A stretch of DNA of 64,000 bases, taken from the NCBI GenBank assembly GCA_019351895.1, contig JABBOH010000005.1, positions 56,878 through 120,877 of the forward strand. Reading direction: 5' to 3'. The notes beneath the pieces were generated by a model. It did not search any database. It was given only the letters and a program-made list of their open reading frames with translations, and had not been told where the DNA came from. This DNA is from Pseudomonadota bacterium. GTDB taxonomy: Bacteria; Pseudomonadota; Alphaproteobacteria; Acetobacterales; Acetobacteraceae. The position numbers and the translations under genes are program-made. The number at the start of each line of letters is the position of its first letter. Position 1 is the stretch's first letter. Below, piece after piece: positions 44,326 through 53,393 of this stretch.

Positions 44326-44994
44326 ATGCAAGTTTCCGAGACGCACAGGCCGCATTCGGCCATGGACAAGGCAGCCGTTCAGGCCGCCTACCGCCGCTGG
44401 GCGGGCATCTACGACGGAGCGTTCGGGGCGATATCCCGACCGGCCCGCCACCGAACCGTGAGCCGCATCAACGCCTTGCCCGGCCGGGATGTGCTGGAAG
44501 TCGGGGTCGGCACAGGGCTCGCGCTGCCGCTGTACGATCCGGGCAAGCGCGTGACGGGCATCGACCTGTCGGCCGAGATGCTGGCGCGCGCCCGGACCCG
44601 CACGGACAGGCTGCGACTCGGCCATGTCGCCGGGCTGCACGAGATGGACGCCGAGGCGACCGGATTCCCCGACCAGAGCTTCGATATAGCGGTGGCAATG
44701 TTCGTGGCATCGGTGGTGCCGCATCCGCGGCGGCTGATGGCCGAAATGCGGCGTTTGGTCCGCCCGTCGGGCCATCTGCTGTTCGTTAACCATTTCATCG
44801 CCAGAGGCGGCCCCCGCCGCTGGGTGGAGCGGGGCATGGCGCCCGCGTCCCACGCGCTTGGCTGGCACCCGGATTTCGCAGTGGAGGCGTTGCTGGACCC
44901 GGCGGATGCCGCTCGGGCGGAATTCGTCTCAACCCGTCCTTTCGGCATCTTCACCCTCGTGCATCTGCCGATGACCGAGGGTGCGGAAGACTGA
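44326..44994 (+). CDS. pmtA: Class I SAM methyltransferase, PmtA-like phosphatidylethanolamine N-methyltransferase
   Basis: A 222-residue soluble methyltransferase. Motif I is DVLEVGVGTGLALPLYDPG, followed by VTGIDLSAEMLARARTRT, a pattern shared with the Rhodobacter/Sinorhizobium PmtA group that makes phosphatidylcholine from phosphatidylethanolamine. VRPSGHLLFVNHFI comes later. The start has GAGAGA upstream. Membrane attachment would be through the N-terminal helix. Other small-molecule acceptors cannot be excluded. Confidence 0.7.
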   Translation: MQVSETHRPHSAMDKAAVQAAYRRWAGIYDGAFGAISRPARHRTVSRINALPGRDVLEVGVGTGLALPLYDPGKRVTGIDLSAEMLARARTRTDRLRLGHVAGLHEMDAEATGFPDQSFDIAVAMFVASVVPHPRRLMAEMRRLVRPSGHLLFVNHFIARGGPRRWVERGMAPASHALGWHPDFAVEALLDPADAARAEFVSTRPFGIFTLVHLPMTEGAED

Positions 44995-45274
44995 GGCTTC
45001 GCATCGTGTTCCGCCCTGCCTCAGCGGCGGGCCGGGATATTGCCGGTTTCATCGGGGCCTCCATCTCCAAGGCGTCGTTCTCGCCCTCTGCCATGTGTGC
45101 TACCGGACCTTGTTATTGAAGGTTCAGAAATTGGCGAACTTCTGGGGGTAGGGTGCGACCGCGACGGAGTGGGAGCGACCGTCTTCGCAGTCGGGCCCAG
45201 CCTTCGAGGAGCTACCCCAGTTCCACTCGCGGAGGTGGGGTTTTCGGCGACGGGACTGGAAAGACGAAGGCCTG
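44995..45274. other. 280-base gap before ctaB
   Basis: No convincing reading frame or RNA gene is seen. ACCCCA and TGGGGT (about 45211-45240) could form an imperfect hairpin followed by TTTT just before the ctaB start, a possible leader structure. Promoter elements could not be decided by eye. Confidence 0.4.
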
Positions 45275-46228
45275 ATGACGGACAAGCCTACCATCGCGAT
45301 CCTGCCCGCCCGCACATTCCGCGAGGGCGGCATTCTTGCTGGCCCCCGGCTCGAAGACTGGATTGCCCTCCTCAAGCCGCGGGTGATGAGCCTGGTGGTC
45401 TTCACCGGTGCGATCGCCGTGCTGGTGGCGCCGGGGCACCTCAACCCGGTTCTCGCCGTGGTCGCCGTGATCTGCATTGCGGCGGGCGCGGGTGCGGCTG
45501 GCGCCATCAACATGTGGTACGACCGCGACATCGACGCGATCATGCGGAGAACGGCGAAACGCCCGATACCGGCCGGGCGAATGGCGCCGGGGGCGGCGCT
45601 TTCCTTCGGCATCGGACTGGCTTGCGCGTCGGTCCTGGCGATGGCGGCCGCGACCAACGTCGTTGCCGCCGGCATGCTGGCGCTCTCCATTGCCTTCTAC
45701 GTGTTCATCTACACGATGTGGCTGAAGCGGCGGACGCCCCAGAACATCGTTATCGGCGGCGCCGCCGGTGCTTTCCCTCCGATCATCGGCTGGGCCGCCG
45801 TCACGGGACGCATCGAACTCGTGCCCGTCTTGATGTTCGCGATCATCTTCTTCTGGACGCCCCCGCATTTTTGGGCGCTGTCGCTGTTCGCAAGCGCGGA
45901 TTACGAGCGGGCGGGCGTGCCCATGCTGCCGGTGGTATCGGGGCCGCGCATCACGCGGGCGAATATCGCGGCCTACACCATGGTGCTGATGCCGGTGGCG
46001 GCGAGCCCCTGGGCCGTCGGCTTCGTCGGCTGGCCGTATCTTGCGGCGAGCCTGATCCTGACGGGCATCTTCCTCTACTACGCGGTCCTCGTCCTGCGCG
46101 ACGGTGGCGGCCCCGGTGGTGAGAGCCTGACGAACAACGCGCCCGCACGGAAAGCCTTCCGCTACTCGCTCCTCTATCTCTTCCTGCTGTTTGGCGCCCT
46201 TGCCATCTGTCGCCTGACCGGCGTCTGA
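45275..46228 (+). CDS. ctaB: Protohaem IX farnesyltransferase (haem o synthase)
   Basis: Prenylates haem b to haem o for haem-copper oxidases. The 317-residue membrane protein has nine or so helices and the two Asp-rich prenyl-diphosphate sites: NMWYDRDIDAIMRRTAKRPI in the first half and the WTPPHFWALSLF-ADYERAG region in the second. LLKPRVMSLVVFTGAIAV precedes it. Its usual neighbours (oxidase subunits, ctaG, surf1) are not in the window; a carboxypeptidase gene follows 40 bases on. Confidence 0.96.
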   Translation: MTDKPTIAILPARTFREGGILAGPRLEDWIALLKPRVMSLVVFTGAIAVLVAPGHLNPVLAVVAVICIAAGAGAAGAINMWYDRDIDAIMRRTAKRPIPAGRMAPGAALSFGIGLACASVLAMAAATNVVAAGMLALSIAFYVFIYTMWLKRRTPQNIVIGGAAGAFPPIIGWAAVTGRIELVPVLMFAIIFFWTPPHFWALSLFASADYERAGVPMLPVVSGPRITRANIAAYTMVLMPVAASPWAVGFVGWPYLAASLILTGIFLYYAVLVLRDGGGPGGESLTNNAPARKAFRYSLLYLFLLFGALAICRLTGV

Positions 46229-46268
46229 GCGAGGCGGCGGCCCCGGCCGTCGAAGCCGTTCCTTCAAG

Positions 46269-47798
46269 ATGGATGGCCTCATGAGCGCTTATGACCGGCT
46301 CTGCGCACGCTTCGCGCGTATCGCCACCGTGGGCGAGGCGGCTGCGATTCTCGGCTGGGACGCTTCCGTCATGATGCCGCCGGGCGGCGCGGCAGCACGG
46401 GGCGACCAGCTGGCGGTGCTTTCGGGCTTGATCCATGAGATGACGACGGCGCCGGCGATGGCGGAGGATCTGGCCGATGCCGAGCAGGCCATGACCGGAG
46501 ACGTCCCAGCCGCCGACCCCTGGGCCGCCGCCAATCTACAACTCATGCGCCACCGCTATCTGCAGTCCGTGGCGCTGCCGTCGGATCTGGTGGAGGCACG
46601 CAGCCGGGCCAACTCCGCCTGCGAGGCCGTGTGGCGGGGGGCGCGCCTCGCATCCGACTTCTCCGCCGCGTGTCCCTATCTGGAGGACGTCGTGCGGCTG
46701 GCGCGCGAGGCTTCGGTCGCGCTGGGCGAGACCTTTGCCATGGCCCCTTACGATGCCCTGATGGACGGCTTTCAGCGCGGCATCCGGGCGGCGGATGTCG
46801 AACCGGTTTTCACCGAATACGAAGCGTTCCTGGAGGACGCGCTGCCGCGGGCGGAGGCGATCCAGGCGCGCGGGGGCGCGGCCAAGCCGCTGCCGGGACC
46901 CTTTCCGGTGGGCGTTCAGGAGGCGTTGTGCCAGCGCCTGTCGGCGGCGGCGGGGCTGGATTACAACCGCGCGCGGCTCGACCGCTCGGCCCATCCGTTC
47001 AGCGGCGGCATCCCGACCGATATCCGGATCACCAGCCGCTACAACGAGAATGAGTGCTTCCAGAGCATCATGGGCGTGATGCATGAGACGGGGCATGCGC
47101 TGTATGAGGCGGGGCTGCCGACGGCCTATGCGCGGCAACCCGTCGGCGAGGCCTCGGGCATGGCGGCGCATGAGAGCCAGTCGCTGCTCATCGAACTGCA
47201 GGTCTGCCGGAGCGACGCGTATCTTTCGTGGCTCGGACCTCGGCTTCATGCGGAGTTCGGCGGCGATGCGGCGCTTTACACGGCGGTCAATCTCGGGCGC
47301 CTGCTGCGGCATGTGGAGCGCGGCTTCATCCGCGTGGAAGCGAACGAGCTCACCTATCCCGCCCATGTCATCCTGCGCTTCCGGCTGGAGCGCGCGCTGA
47401 TCGCGGGCGATCTCATGGTTGCCGATCTGCCCGGTGCCTGGAACGAGGGCATGCAAGGGCTGCTCGGCATCACGCCGCCGGACGACCGGCGCGGCTGCCT
47501 GCAGGACATCCATTGGTACGACGGTGCCTTCGGCTATTTCCCGAGCTATACGCTGGGTGCCATGGCGGCGGCCCAGCTGATGGCGGCGATCCGCACCGAT
47601 GTGCCCGATGTCGACGCGGCGATGGCCGAGGGCGATCTGTCGCCGCTGCTTGGCTGGGTGCGGCGTGAGGTGCACGGCAGGGGCAACCTGCTCGGCTTCA
47701 ACGATCTGATGCGCGCGGCGACCGGCAAGCCACTCGATGCCCGCGCCTTCGAGGCGCATCTCACAGCGCGCTACCTGACAGACCCGAGCGCCCGATGA
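46269..47798 (+). CDS. M32-family metallocarboxypeptidase
   Basis: A 509-residue cytoplasmic zinc carboxypeptidase (Taq carboxypeptidase family). The zinc site is GVMHETGHALYEAGL (HExxH) near residue 275, followed by GMAAHESQSLLIEL with the third ligand. The substrate-binding region DRSAHPFSGGIPTDIRITSR and YPAHVILRF, plus a C-terminal YFPSYTLGAM, match the family along its length. An ATG at 46281 four codons in is an alternative start. It converges with tadD. Confidence 0.94.
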   Translation: MDGLMSAYDRLCARFARIATVGEAAAILGWDASVMMPPGGAAARGDQLAVLSGLIHEMTTAPAMAEDLADAEQAMTGDVPAADPWAAANLQLMRHRYLQSVALPSDLVEARSRANSACEAVWRGARLASDFSAACPYLEDVVRLAREASVALGETFAMAPYDALMDGFQRGIRAADVEPVFTEYEAFLEDALPRAEAIQARGGAAKPLPGPFPVGVQEALCQRLSAAAGLDYNRARLDRSAHPFSGGIPTDIRITSRYNENECFQSIMGVMHETGHALYEAGLPTAYARQPVGEASGMAAHESQSLLIELQVCRSDAYLSWLGPRLHAEFGGDAALYTAVNLGRLLRHVERGFIRVEANELTYPAHVILRFRLERALIAGDLMVADLPGAWNEGMQGLLGITPPDDRRGCLQDIHWYDGAFGYFPSYTLGAMAAAQLMAAIRTDVPDVDAAMAEGDLSPLLGWVRREVHGRGNLLGFNDLMRAATGKPLDARAFEAHLTARYLTDPSAR

Positions 47799-47805
47799 CC
47801 TGAGG

Positions 47806-48552
47806 CTAGCGCGCGGTATCGGGCGCGGCTGCCGGTTCACCGGACGTCAACGGCACCGGCGCTTCGGTCGCCGGGATGAAGGGCGGCGGATGCGGCGCCG
47901 AGGGCGCCAGGAGACCATCGGCCGGTGGCGGTTGCCCAGCCATCTGCGACACCAGATTGAAGTCGGTCTGCAACCGGGGAGAGGCGCTGCCCGATCGCGC
48001 CAGCGGCGCCAGAAGCGAGCGTGCCTCAGCCGCCTGTCCCGTCAGCGCCAGGGACAGCGCCAGATTCACCAGCGGCGCCTGCATGTTGGGCGAAATTCCG
48101 AGAGCCTTTCGGTAGGAGGTCTGGGCTTGGCTGTGGTGGCCCTGAAGATCCTGCGCGATGCCGAGGTCGTTGAGCGCGACGGGGTCGCGCGGCCGCTCCG
48201 CCAGAACCTCCAGGAACAGCAACTCGGCCTGCGTGGGGCCGTCGACCAGTTCGAGACGGCCGAGGCCCATCCGAGCATCGACCGAGCCCGGGCGGAGGAT
48301 GAGCACCCGGCGGAACGCTGCCTCGGCCGCCAAGCGATCGCCGAGCAGCGTGTCGGCCTCGCCCTGCAGCAGAAGGGCCGATACGTCATCCGGGGCGGTC
48401 ACCAGCCGCTCCTGCGTGATGCGGAGCGCGATGTCGGGGGAGCCGCTGGCCAAGGCCGCCCGCGCGATATCGAGGCCTGGCGTCTGCGCCACCGGCGCGC
48501 CGCCGGCGCAGCCGGCGAGGACGCAGAGGATAGCCAAGCAGGCGGTGCGCAT
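47806..48552 (-). CDS. tadD: Tad pilus assembly protein TadD (TPR lipoprotein)
   Basis: A 248-residue lipoprotein with a lipobox (LCVLAGCAGG, Cys near residue 15). TPR-like repeats run from about residues 28 to 200, e.g. ALLLQGEADTLLGDRLAAEAAFRRVL and ALNDLGIAQDLQGHHSQAQT. The C-terminus is Pro/Ala-rich. TadD is needed for Flp pilus biogenesis, probably as a pilotin or periplasmic scaffold. It is the last gene of the minus-strand Tad operon, 14 bases after tadC. Confidence 0.85.
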   Translation of the reverse strand: MRTACLAILCVLAGCAGGAPVAQTPGLDIARAALASGSPDIALRITQERLVTAPDDVSALLLQGEADTLLGDRLAAEAAFRRVLILRPGSVDARMGLGRLELVDGPTQAELLFLEVLAERPRDPVALNDLGIAQDLQGHHSQAQTSYRKALGISPNMQAPLVNLALSLALTGQAAEARSLLAPLARSGSASPRLQTDFNLVSQMAGQPPPADGLLAPSAPHPPPFIPATEAPVPLTSGEPAAAPDTAR

Positions 48553-48566
48553 TGCGACTCCGGGAC

Positions 48567-49493
48567 CTAGTGATGAAACGCCTTCCCGATTTGCAAGACG
48601 GCCGGTCCGCCGACAATGATGAAAACGCAGGGGAGTATGAAGATGATCATGGGTATCGTCAGCATGACGGGCAGGCGTGCCGCCTTTTCCTCGTAGCGCG
48701 TCAGCGCCTCCTGCCGCATTTCGCCGGCGAGGCTGCGCAGCGCCTCCGCCAGCGGCGTGCCGTATTGCGTCGACTGCACCAGCGTCCGCGCCACGCGCTT
48801 GAAGCCGTCGAGATCGGTCCGCGTGCCGAGGGCGACCAACGCCGCCGCGCTGTCGACCGCGATCTGCAACTCGCTGACGGTCTCTGCGAGTTCGCGCGCG
48901 ACATGCGGATGGGCATAGCCGATTTCGCTCGCGACGCGGTGCATGGTCGCGGTCAGGCCGAGGCCCGCCTGAGTGCAGATCACCATAAGGTCGAGCGCGT
49001 CCGGCACGCCCTGCTCCAACGCGTTGCGGTAGCGCGTGCGAACCGTGCTGAGGATCTTGTCAGGCAACAGCAACCCCACGATCCCGGCCAGGAAAGGTGC
49101 AAGCCGCCCGATGGCGGAGGACATGGCCAGTTCCCGCGTGACCAGCAGCGCGGCGAGCGGGCAGGCGATCAGCAGGACGATCTTCGCGCCGATGAACACG
49201 CTGAGCCAACTGCCGTCCCGCAATCCCGCGCGGGTCAGCGACAGCTGCAACTCGGCCACGGTGCTCGCTGGGAGAATGCCGCTCCGCGAGATCCCGCGCC
49301 CGATCGCGCCCACCATGCGAACCGGCAGCGCCGCGCCTTGCGACCGCCGCTCGGTCTCCGTGAACGGTGTTTCCCCCCGCGCGAGAATGACGCGGCGGCG
49401 GAACCGCCGGTCGCGCCGCGCGCCGACGATCAGCGTGACGCAGGCCATGACTGCGATGACGGCAAAAAGCGTGGCGCCGGCCAGGATCATCAT
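48567..49493 (-). CDS. tadC: Tad inner-membrane platform protein TadC
   Basis: A 308-residue T2SS-F-domain protein. An N-terminal helix, a hydrophobic central pair (VLLIACPLAALLV, LAPFLAGIVGLLLPDKI), and a C-terminal pair (LPVMLTIPMIIFILPCVFII) surround the cytoplasmic F domain with LMVICTQAGLGLTATMHRVA and AEALRSLAGEMRQ. TadC and TadB form the platform that the TadA ATPase drives. It follows tadB with an 18-base gap. Confidence 0.92.
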   Translation of the reverse strand: MMILAGATLFAVIAVMACVTLIVGARRDRRFRRRVILARGETPFTETERRSQGAALPVRMVGAIGRGISRSGILPASTVAELQLSLTRAGLRDGSWLSVFIGAKIVLLIACPLAALLVTRELAMSSAIGRLAPFLAGIVGLLLPDKILSTVRTRYRNALEQGVPDALDLMVICTQAGLGLTATMHRVASEIGYAHPHVARELAETVSELQIAVDSAAALVALGTRTDLDGFKRVARTLVQSTQYGTPLAEALRSLAGEMRQEALTRYEEKAARLPVMLTIPMIIFILPCVFIIVGGPAVLQIGKAFHH

Positions 49494-49511
49494 GGTCTGG
49501 CGGATCGATGA

Positions 49512-50477
49512 CTAGGCAAGGGTCGAGCGGATCATCTTGCGCATGATGAAGATGCCGGTGAGCAGCATCATGATGCCGACCGTCATCATCTTGCGACCGG
49601 CCGCTTCATTGAACATCACCATCAGGTAAGGCGGGTTGAGCACGAACAGCATGCCGGCGATGAGGAAAGGCATGGCGCAGAGCACAAGCGTGCTGGTGCG
49701 TCCCTCCGAGGTGAGGGCATAGCCGCGCGCCTTGAGCGCCACCCGCCTGCGGATGACATCGGCCAGCATGTCGAGCGATTCTGACAGTGTGCCGCCGGCC
49801 TGTGCCTGCAGCGTCAGGGCGGTTGCGAAGAAGCGATACTCCGGCAGCTTGGTGCGCGCGGCGCTGTCCCGCAATGCGGCATCGAGCGGCGTGCCGATGG
49901 CGATGGCGTCGGCGAGGCGCGCGAATTCCGGGCCGGTCGGATCGGGAGCCTCGCGCGCCACGATGCGGATGGCCTCCGTCACCGGCACGCCCACCCGCAC
50001 GCCGCGCACCACCATGCCAAGCGCATCCGGAAACTGCTTCAGCAGAACGTCCCGTTGTTTGCCTTCCCAATGCGAGAAGGCGCTGCGGCTGACCAGGACA
50101 GATACGATCGGCCAGAGGAGGTAGCTCAACGCGCCCAACATGGACCCGGACAGGGCGACGGCGATGCGGCCGGCGATGCAGCCCGCCAGAATAACCGCCC
50201 ACCAGGAGACCGGGTAGATTTCGCGGCGATCATAGTCGCAGCCGAACACCATCAGGATGCGGGCAAGGCGGGAGACCTCGCGCGGACTGGCGGCGCGCGC
50301 GATCGGCAGAGGATCGGGCGCGATCACGACGCGATCCGTCTCCATCAGGCCCGCGACCCGCGCGGCGAACCGCGTCTGACGTTGCTGCGCGCTGGCAATC
50401 AGCAGCCCCGCCCAGCCGAGACCCATGAAGAGCGCGAGCGACACCAGCAGCAGGATGTGAAGCAGGCCGGGCGTCAT
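49512..50477 (-). CDS. tadB: Tad inner-membrane platform protein TadB
   Basis: A 321-residue T2SS-F-domain protein. One N-terminal helix is followed by a conserved FPDALGMVVRGVRVGVPVTE, an acidic-basic F domain with FATALTLQAQAGGTLSESLDML, and two C-terminal helices (AMPFLIAGMLFVLNPPYLMV and VGIMMLLTGIFIM). Its ATG overlaps the tadA stop by four bases (ATGA), so TadA and TadB are cotranslated. Confidence 0.93.
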   Translation of the reverse strand: MTPGLLHILLLVSLALFMGLGWAGLLIASAQQRQTRFAARVAGLMETDRVVIAPDPLPIARAASPREVSRLARILMVFGCDYDRREIYPVSWWAVILAGCIAGRIAVALSGSMLGALSYLLWPIVSVLVSRSAFSHWEGKQRDVLLKQFPDALGMVVRGVRVGVPVTEAIRIVAREAPDPTGPEFARLADAIAIGTPLDAALRDSAARTKLPEYRFFATALTLQAQAGGTLSESLDMLADVIRRRVALKARGYALTSEGRTSTLVLCAMPFLIAGMLFVLNPPYLMVMFNEAAGRKMMTVGIMMLLTGIFIMRKMIRSTLA

Positions 50478-51847
50478 GGCCGGCTCAGCACTTCCATCCA
50501 GGCCGTGTCGAGCCCGAAATAGGCAAGACGCTCCTGCGCGGCCGGGCGCGCGCGATTGACGGCGTAACGGGTGCGCATCTTGCCATCCGGCTCCTCGCCC
50601 AGCATTTCGAGCTGGAAGATGTCATTGAGGATGACGACATCGCCCTCCATGCCGCAGACCTCCGTCACTTGCTGTACGCGCCTGCCGCCGTCGCGCTGGC
50701 GCGCCACCTGCACGATGAGATTGACGGCCCCCACGATCTGGGTGCGGATGGCGCGGGAGGGCAGACCCATATTGCCCATCTGCACCATGTTCTCGATGCG
50801 CGTCAGTGCATCCCGGGTGGTGTTGGCGTGGATCGTCGACATGCTGCCGTCATGACCGGTGTTCATCGCCTGCAGCATGTCGAAGGCTTCACCCGCCCGG
50901 ACCTCGCCAATGATGATGCGGTCGGGGCGCATCCGGAGCGCGTTGCGGACAAGGTCTCGCTGAGTGACCTCGCCCTTGCCCTCAAGGCTCGGAGGGCGGG
51001 TTTCGAGACGAACGACATGCGGCTGTTGCAACTGCAACTCGGCGGCATCCTCGACTGTCACGATGCGTTCGCCGGGATCGATGAGCTGCGACATCGCGTT
51101 CATCAGCGTCGTCTTGCCCGAGCCGGTGCCACCCGAGATCACCACGTTGAAACGCGCGCGCGCCGCGAGCTTGAGAATATCAGCGATTTGGTCAGTCATC
51201 GCGCCGAAGCCGACCAGCCGGTCGAAGCCGATCGCCTTCTTGCCGAACTTGCGGATGGAGATGTAAGGCCCGTCCAGCGCCAGCGGCATGAAGACGATGT
51301 TGACGCGCGAGCCGTCCTTGAGCCGCGCATCAACCATGGGGCTCGCCTCATCCACCCGCCGGCCGACAGCGGTCGCGATGCGCTGGCAAATGCCGGCAAG
51401 ATGGGCTGTGTCGCGAAACCGGACGTTTGCCTGCTCGACCCGGCCTCGCCGCTCGACGAAGATGCGGTCGGGCCCGTTCACCATGATGTCGGCAATGCTG
51501 TCATCGGCAAGCAACGGCTCCAGAGGTCCGAGCCCCAGCATGTCATGAACGAGTTCACCGGCGAGGTGACGTTGCTCCCGGCCGTTGAGCTGCATCCGCC
51601 GCTCGGTCGCGATCTCGCCGATCAGACGCTCGACCTCGGCCATCAGACGGTCGGGCGGCAGGGCGGCGACGGCTGCGGGTTCCAGCCGCGCGAGGCAGAG
51701 CGCGCGGAGCGTCGCCATCGCTTCGGCGGTACCGGCCTGGACCGGCTGGTGCGGAGCCTCCGGCACGACCGGCGCGACGGGGTCCGGCGCGCCATCCTGC
51801 GGCGTCTGGCGGCGGCCGAAGACCGGCCGCTGCAAGGCTGCGCTCAT
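50474..51847 (-). CDS. tadA: Tad secretion ATPase TadA/CpaF
   Basis: A 457-residue type II/IV secretion ATPase that powers pilus assembly. The Walker A is [20 protein letters not shown]; the Asp box and Walker B are covered by [20 protein letters not shown], and the His box by [15 protein letters not shown]. The N-terminal domain ([20 protein letters not shown]) is characteristic of CpaF. Its ATG overlaps the cpaE stop by four bases. All motifs are intact. Confidence 0.96.
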   Translation of the reverse strand: MSAALQRPVFGRRQTPQDGAPDPVAPVVPEAPHQPVQAGTAEAMATLRALCLARLEPAAVAALPPDRLMAEVERLIGEIATERRMQLNGREQRHLAGELVHDMLGLGPLEPLLADDSIADIMVNGPDRIFVERRGRVEQANVRFRDTAHLAGICQRIATAVGRRVDEASPMVDARLKDGSRVNIVFMPLALDGPYISIRKFGKKAIGFDRLVGFGAMTDQIADILKLAARARFNVVISGGTGSGKTTLMNAMSQLIDPGERIVTVEDAAELQLQQPHVVRLETRPPSLEGKGEVTQRDLVRNALRMRPDRIIIGEVRAGEAFDMLQAMNTGHDGSMSTIHANTTRDALTRIENMVQMGNMGLPSRAIRTQIVGAVNLIVQVARQRDGGRRVQQVTEVCGMEGDVVILNDIFQLEMLGEEPDGKMRTRYAVNRARPAAQERLAYFGLDTAWMEVLSRP

Positions 51848-53091
51848 CGCGCGCGGCCGAAGATCTGGCCGAAGCCGCCAAGCCTCGGCTTCAGCGCACG
51901 TTGCGCGGCGCTGTCCGCGGCGCCCACCTGCCGCGCGAGGTCCTGGATCGCGTGGCGAAACGCGCCGGTCTGCGCCGCGCCGAGATCGCCCATGGTGACA
52001 GCGTTGCCGATCTGGCGCGGCAGATCCGGAATGACGACATCGACCTTGGCCTTGAGCGCGTCCTCGACCTGTGCGCGCTTGAGACCGCCCTGCAGCCCCG
52101 CCCGGTTGAGCACGATCGTCGCCCGCTGCTGGCCGCCACCGCCCGCGATCATGCGCAGCCCGTCACGCACCGAGGCGAGCGTCGGCGCCATGACCAGAAC
52201 GCGGTGCTGCGCGCCCGCCAGAAGCTCGCGGCAGAAGGGCGTCGGCTGCCAGCGCAGGTCGCCGATGATGAAGTTGTAGCGGCGGCTCAGCGCCTCCAGA
52301 AGCTGCGCCGCCGCGCCCCGGGTGTAGAGGATCTCCTGAGTCAGCTTCTCCTGCCCCGAGAGCACGTGCAGCCGGTCCGCGACCGGCGTTGCCGCGCGCT
52401 CGGCGAGCAGGGAGTCGATGCGTTCGGGCGCTTCGATCGCGGCGCGGAGACCCGGACCCGGCTGGGTGTTGAGCATGAAGGCAGCCGTGCCGAGGTGGAG
52501 GTCGCCGTCGAGCAGCACGGTATGGCGCCGGAGTGTGAGGCCGAGATGCCAGGCGACGCTGGCGGCCACGACGCTGGCGCCGACGCCGCCGCGCACGCCG
52601 GTGAAGGTGATGAAGCGGCCGCCACGCGCCATGGAGGCTTCCGGCGCTTGCCCCCGCGCCAGCGGCGCGAAATGCTGCGCGACCAGATCGCGCGTCAGCG
52701 GCTTCGGCAGGTATTCGGCAGCACCCAGGCCGCGCGTGATCTCGCGATAGGTCGCGAGGTCGGTCGCGTCACCCACCACCAGCACGCAGGTATCGGGCTC
52801 CACGACCTCAGAGAGCCGCGTGAGCGCCATCAGCGGCTGATCCTCGCCGCTCACATCGACCACCAGCACGCGCGGCGTGGGCGCCTTCTGCTGGGCTGCG
52901 ATGGCGGCGCGGATGCCGCCCCGGCGAATGTCGATCGGCTCGGACAGCGCTTCGGCGAAGCCCTCGCGGATGGCGCCTTCGCTGCCGGCGTCGCCGACGA
53001 ACGCCATCGCCTCCGGCCGGTTCGGGCGGATGAAGTCCGTGGTGCTATCCAAAGGCCGCCCGGGCGCGCGGCGCGATTGATCGTCGGGCAT
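51844..53091 (-). CDS. cpaE: Tad localization protein TadZ/CpaE (MinD-like ATPase)
   Basis: A 415-residue protein. Residues of about 80-185 form a receiver-like domain, and from about 190 a MinD/ParA fold: FTGVRGGVGASVVAASVAWH is the P-loop, in which the usual GKT is GAS as in other CpaE proteins. It likely localises the pilus machine to a cell pole. The start at 53091 shares one base with the stop of the preceding small CpaD-like gene; longer in-frame starts lie in that gene's coding region. Confidence 0.9.
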   Translation of the reverse strand: MPDDQSRRAPGRPLDSTTDFIRPNRPEAMAFVGDAGSEGAIREGFAEALSEPIDIRRGGIRAAIAAQQKAPTPRVLVVDVSGEDQPLMALTRLSEVVEPDTCVLVVGDATDLATYREITRGLGAAEYLPKPLTRDLVAQHFAPLARGQAPEASMARGGRFITFTGVRGGVGASVVAASVAWHLGLTLRRHTVLLDGDLHLGTAAFMLNTQPGPGLRAAIEAPERIDSLLAERAATPVADRLHVLSGQEKLTQEILYTRGAAAQLLEALSRRYNFIIGDLRWQPTPFCRELLAGAQHRVLVMAPTLASVRDGLRMIAGGGGQQRATIVLNRAGLQGGLKRAQVEDALKAKVDVVIPDLPRQIGNAVTMGDLGAAQTGAFRHAIQDLARQVGAADSAAQRALKPRLGGFGQIFGRAR

Positions 53092-53393
53092 CAGCTGCCC
53101 CCGGACGGCTGCGGGGCCGCGCCGTTCCCGTTGCCGGCTCCCGCTGAATCGGTGTTCGTCAGCAAAGCCTTGGGATGGTCCGCCCACAGAACCTGCACGG
53201 CGTGGCCGCCATATTCCACCGCCTCGGAGGGACCATGCCCGACGACGAGATCATGCGGGTCGGCGACCATCGCCGCCATGTCGCCCTGGACCGCGCCGTC
53301 AGGCCGCCAGACGCCGGCGCGCTCGTAAGGGTCGGTCGCGGCGCAGCCTGCCAGCGCCATCAGGGCAAGCGCACCGAGGAGGCGGAGAGCCAT
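53091..53393 (-). CDS. cpaD: Small CpaD-like pilus assembly lipoprotein
   Basis: A 100-residue lipoprotein in the cpaD position. The N-terminus has a strong lipobox (LALMALAGCAATDPYERAG). The next stretch, VWRPDGAVQGDMAAMVADPH with DLVVGHG, resembles the C-terminal half of CpaD. Standard CpaD is about twice as long, so this is a short form. The ATG shares one base with the cpaC stop and its stop shares one base with the cpaE start. It probably assists the secretin in the outer membrane. Confidence 0.72.
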   Translation of the reverse strand: MALRLLGALALMALAGCAATDPYERAGVWRPDGAVQGDMAAMVADPHDLVVGHGPSEAVEYGGHAVQVLWADHPKALLTNTDSAGAGNGNGAAPQPSGGS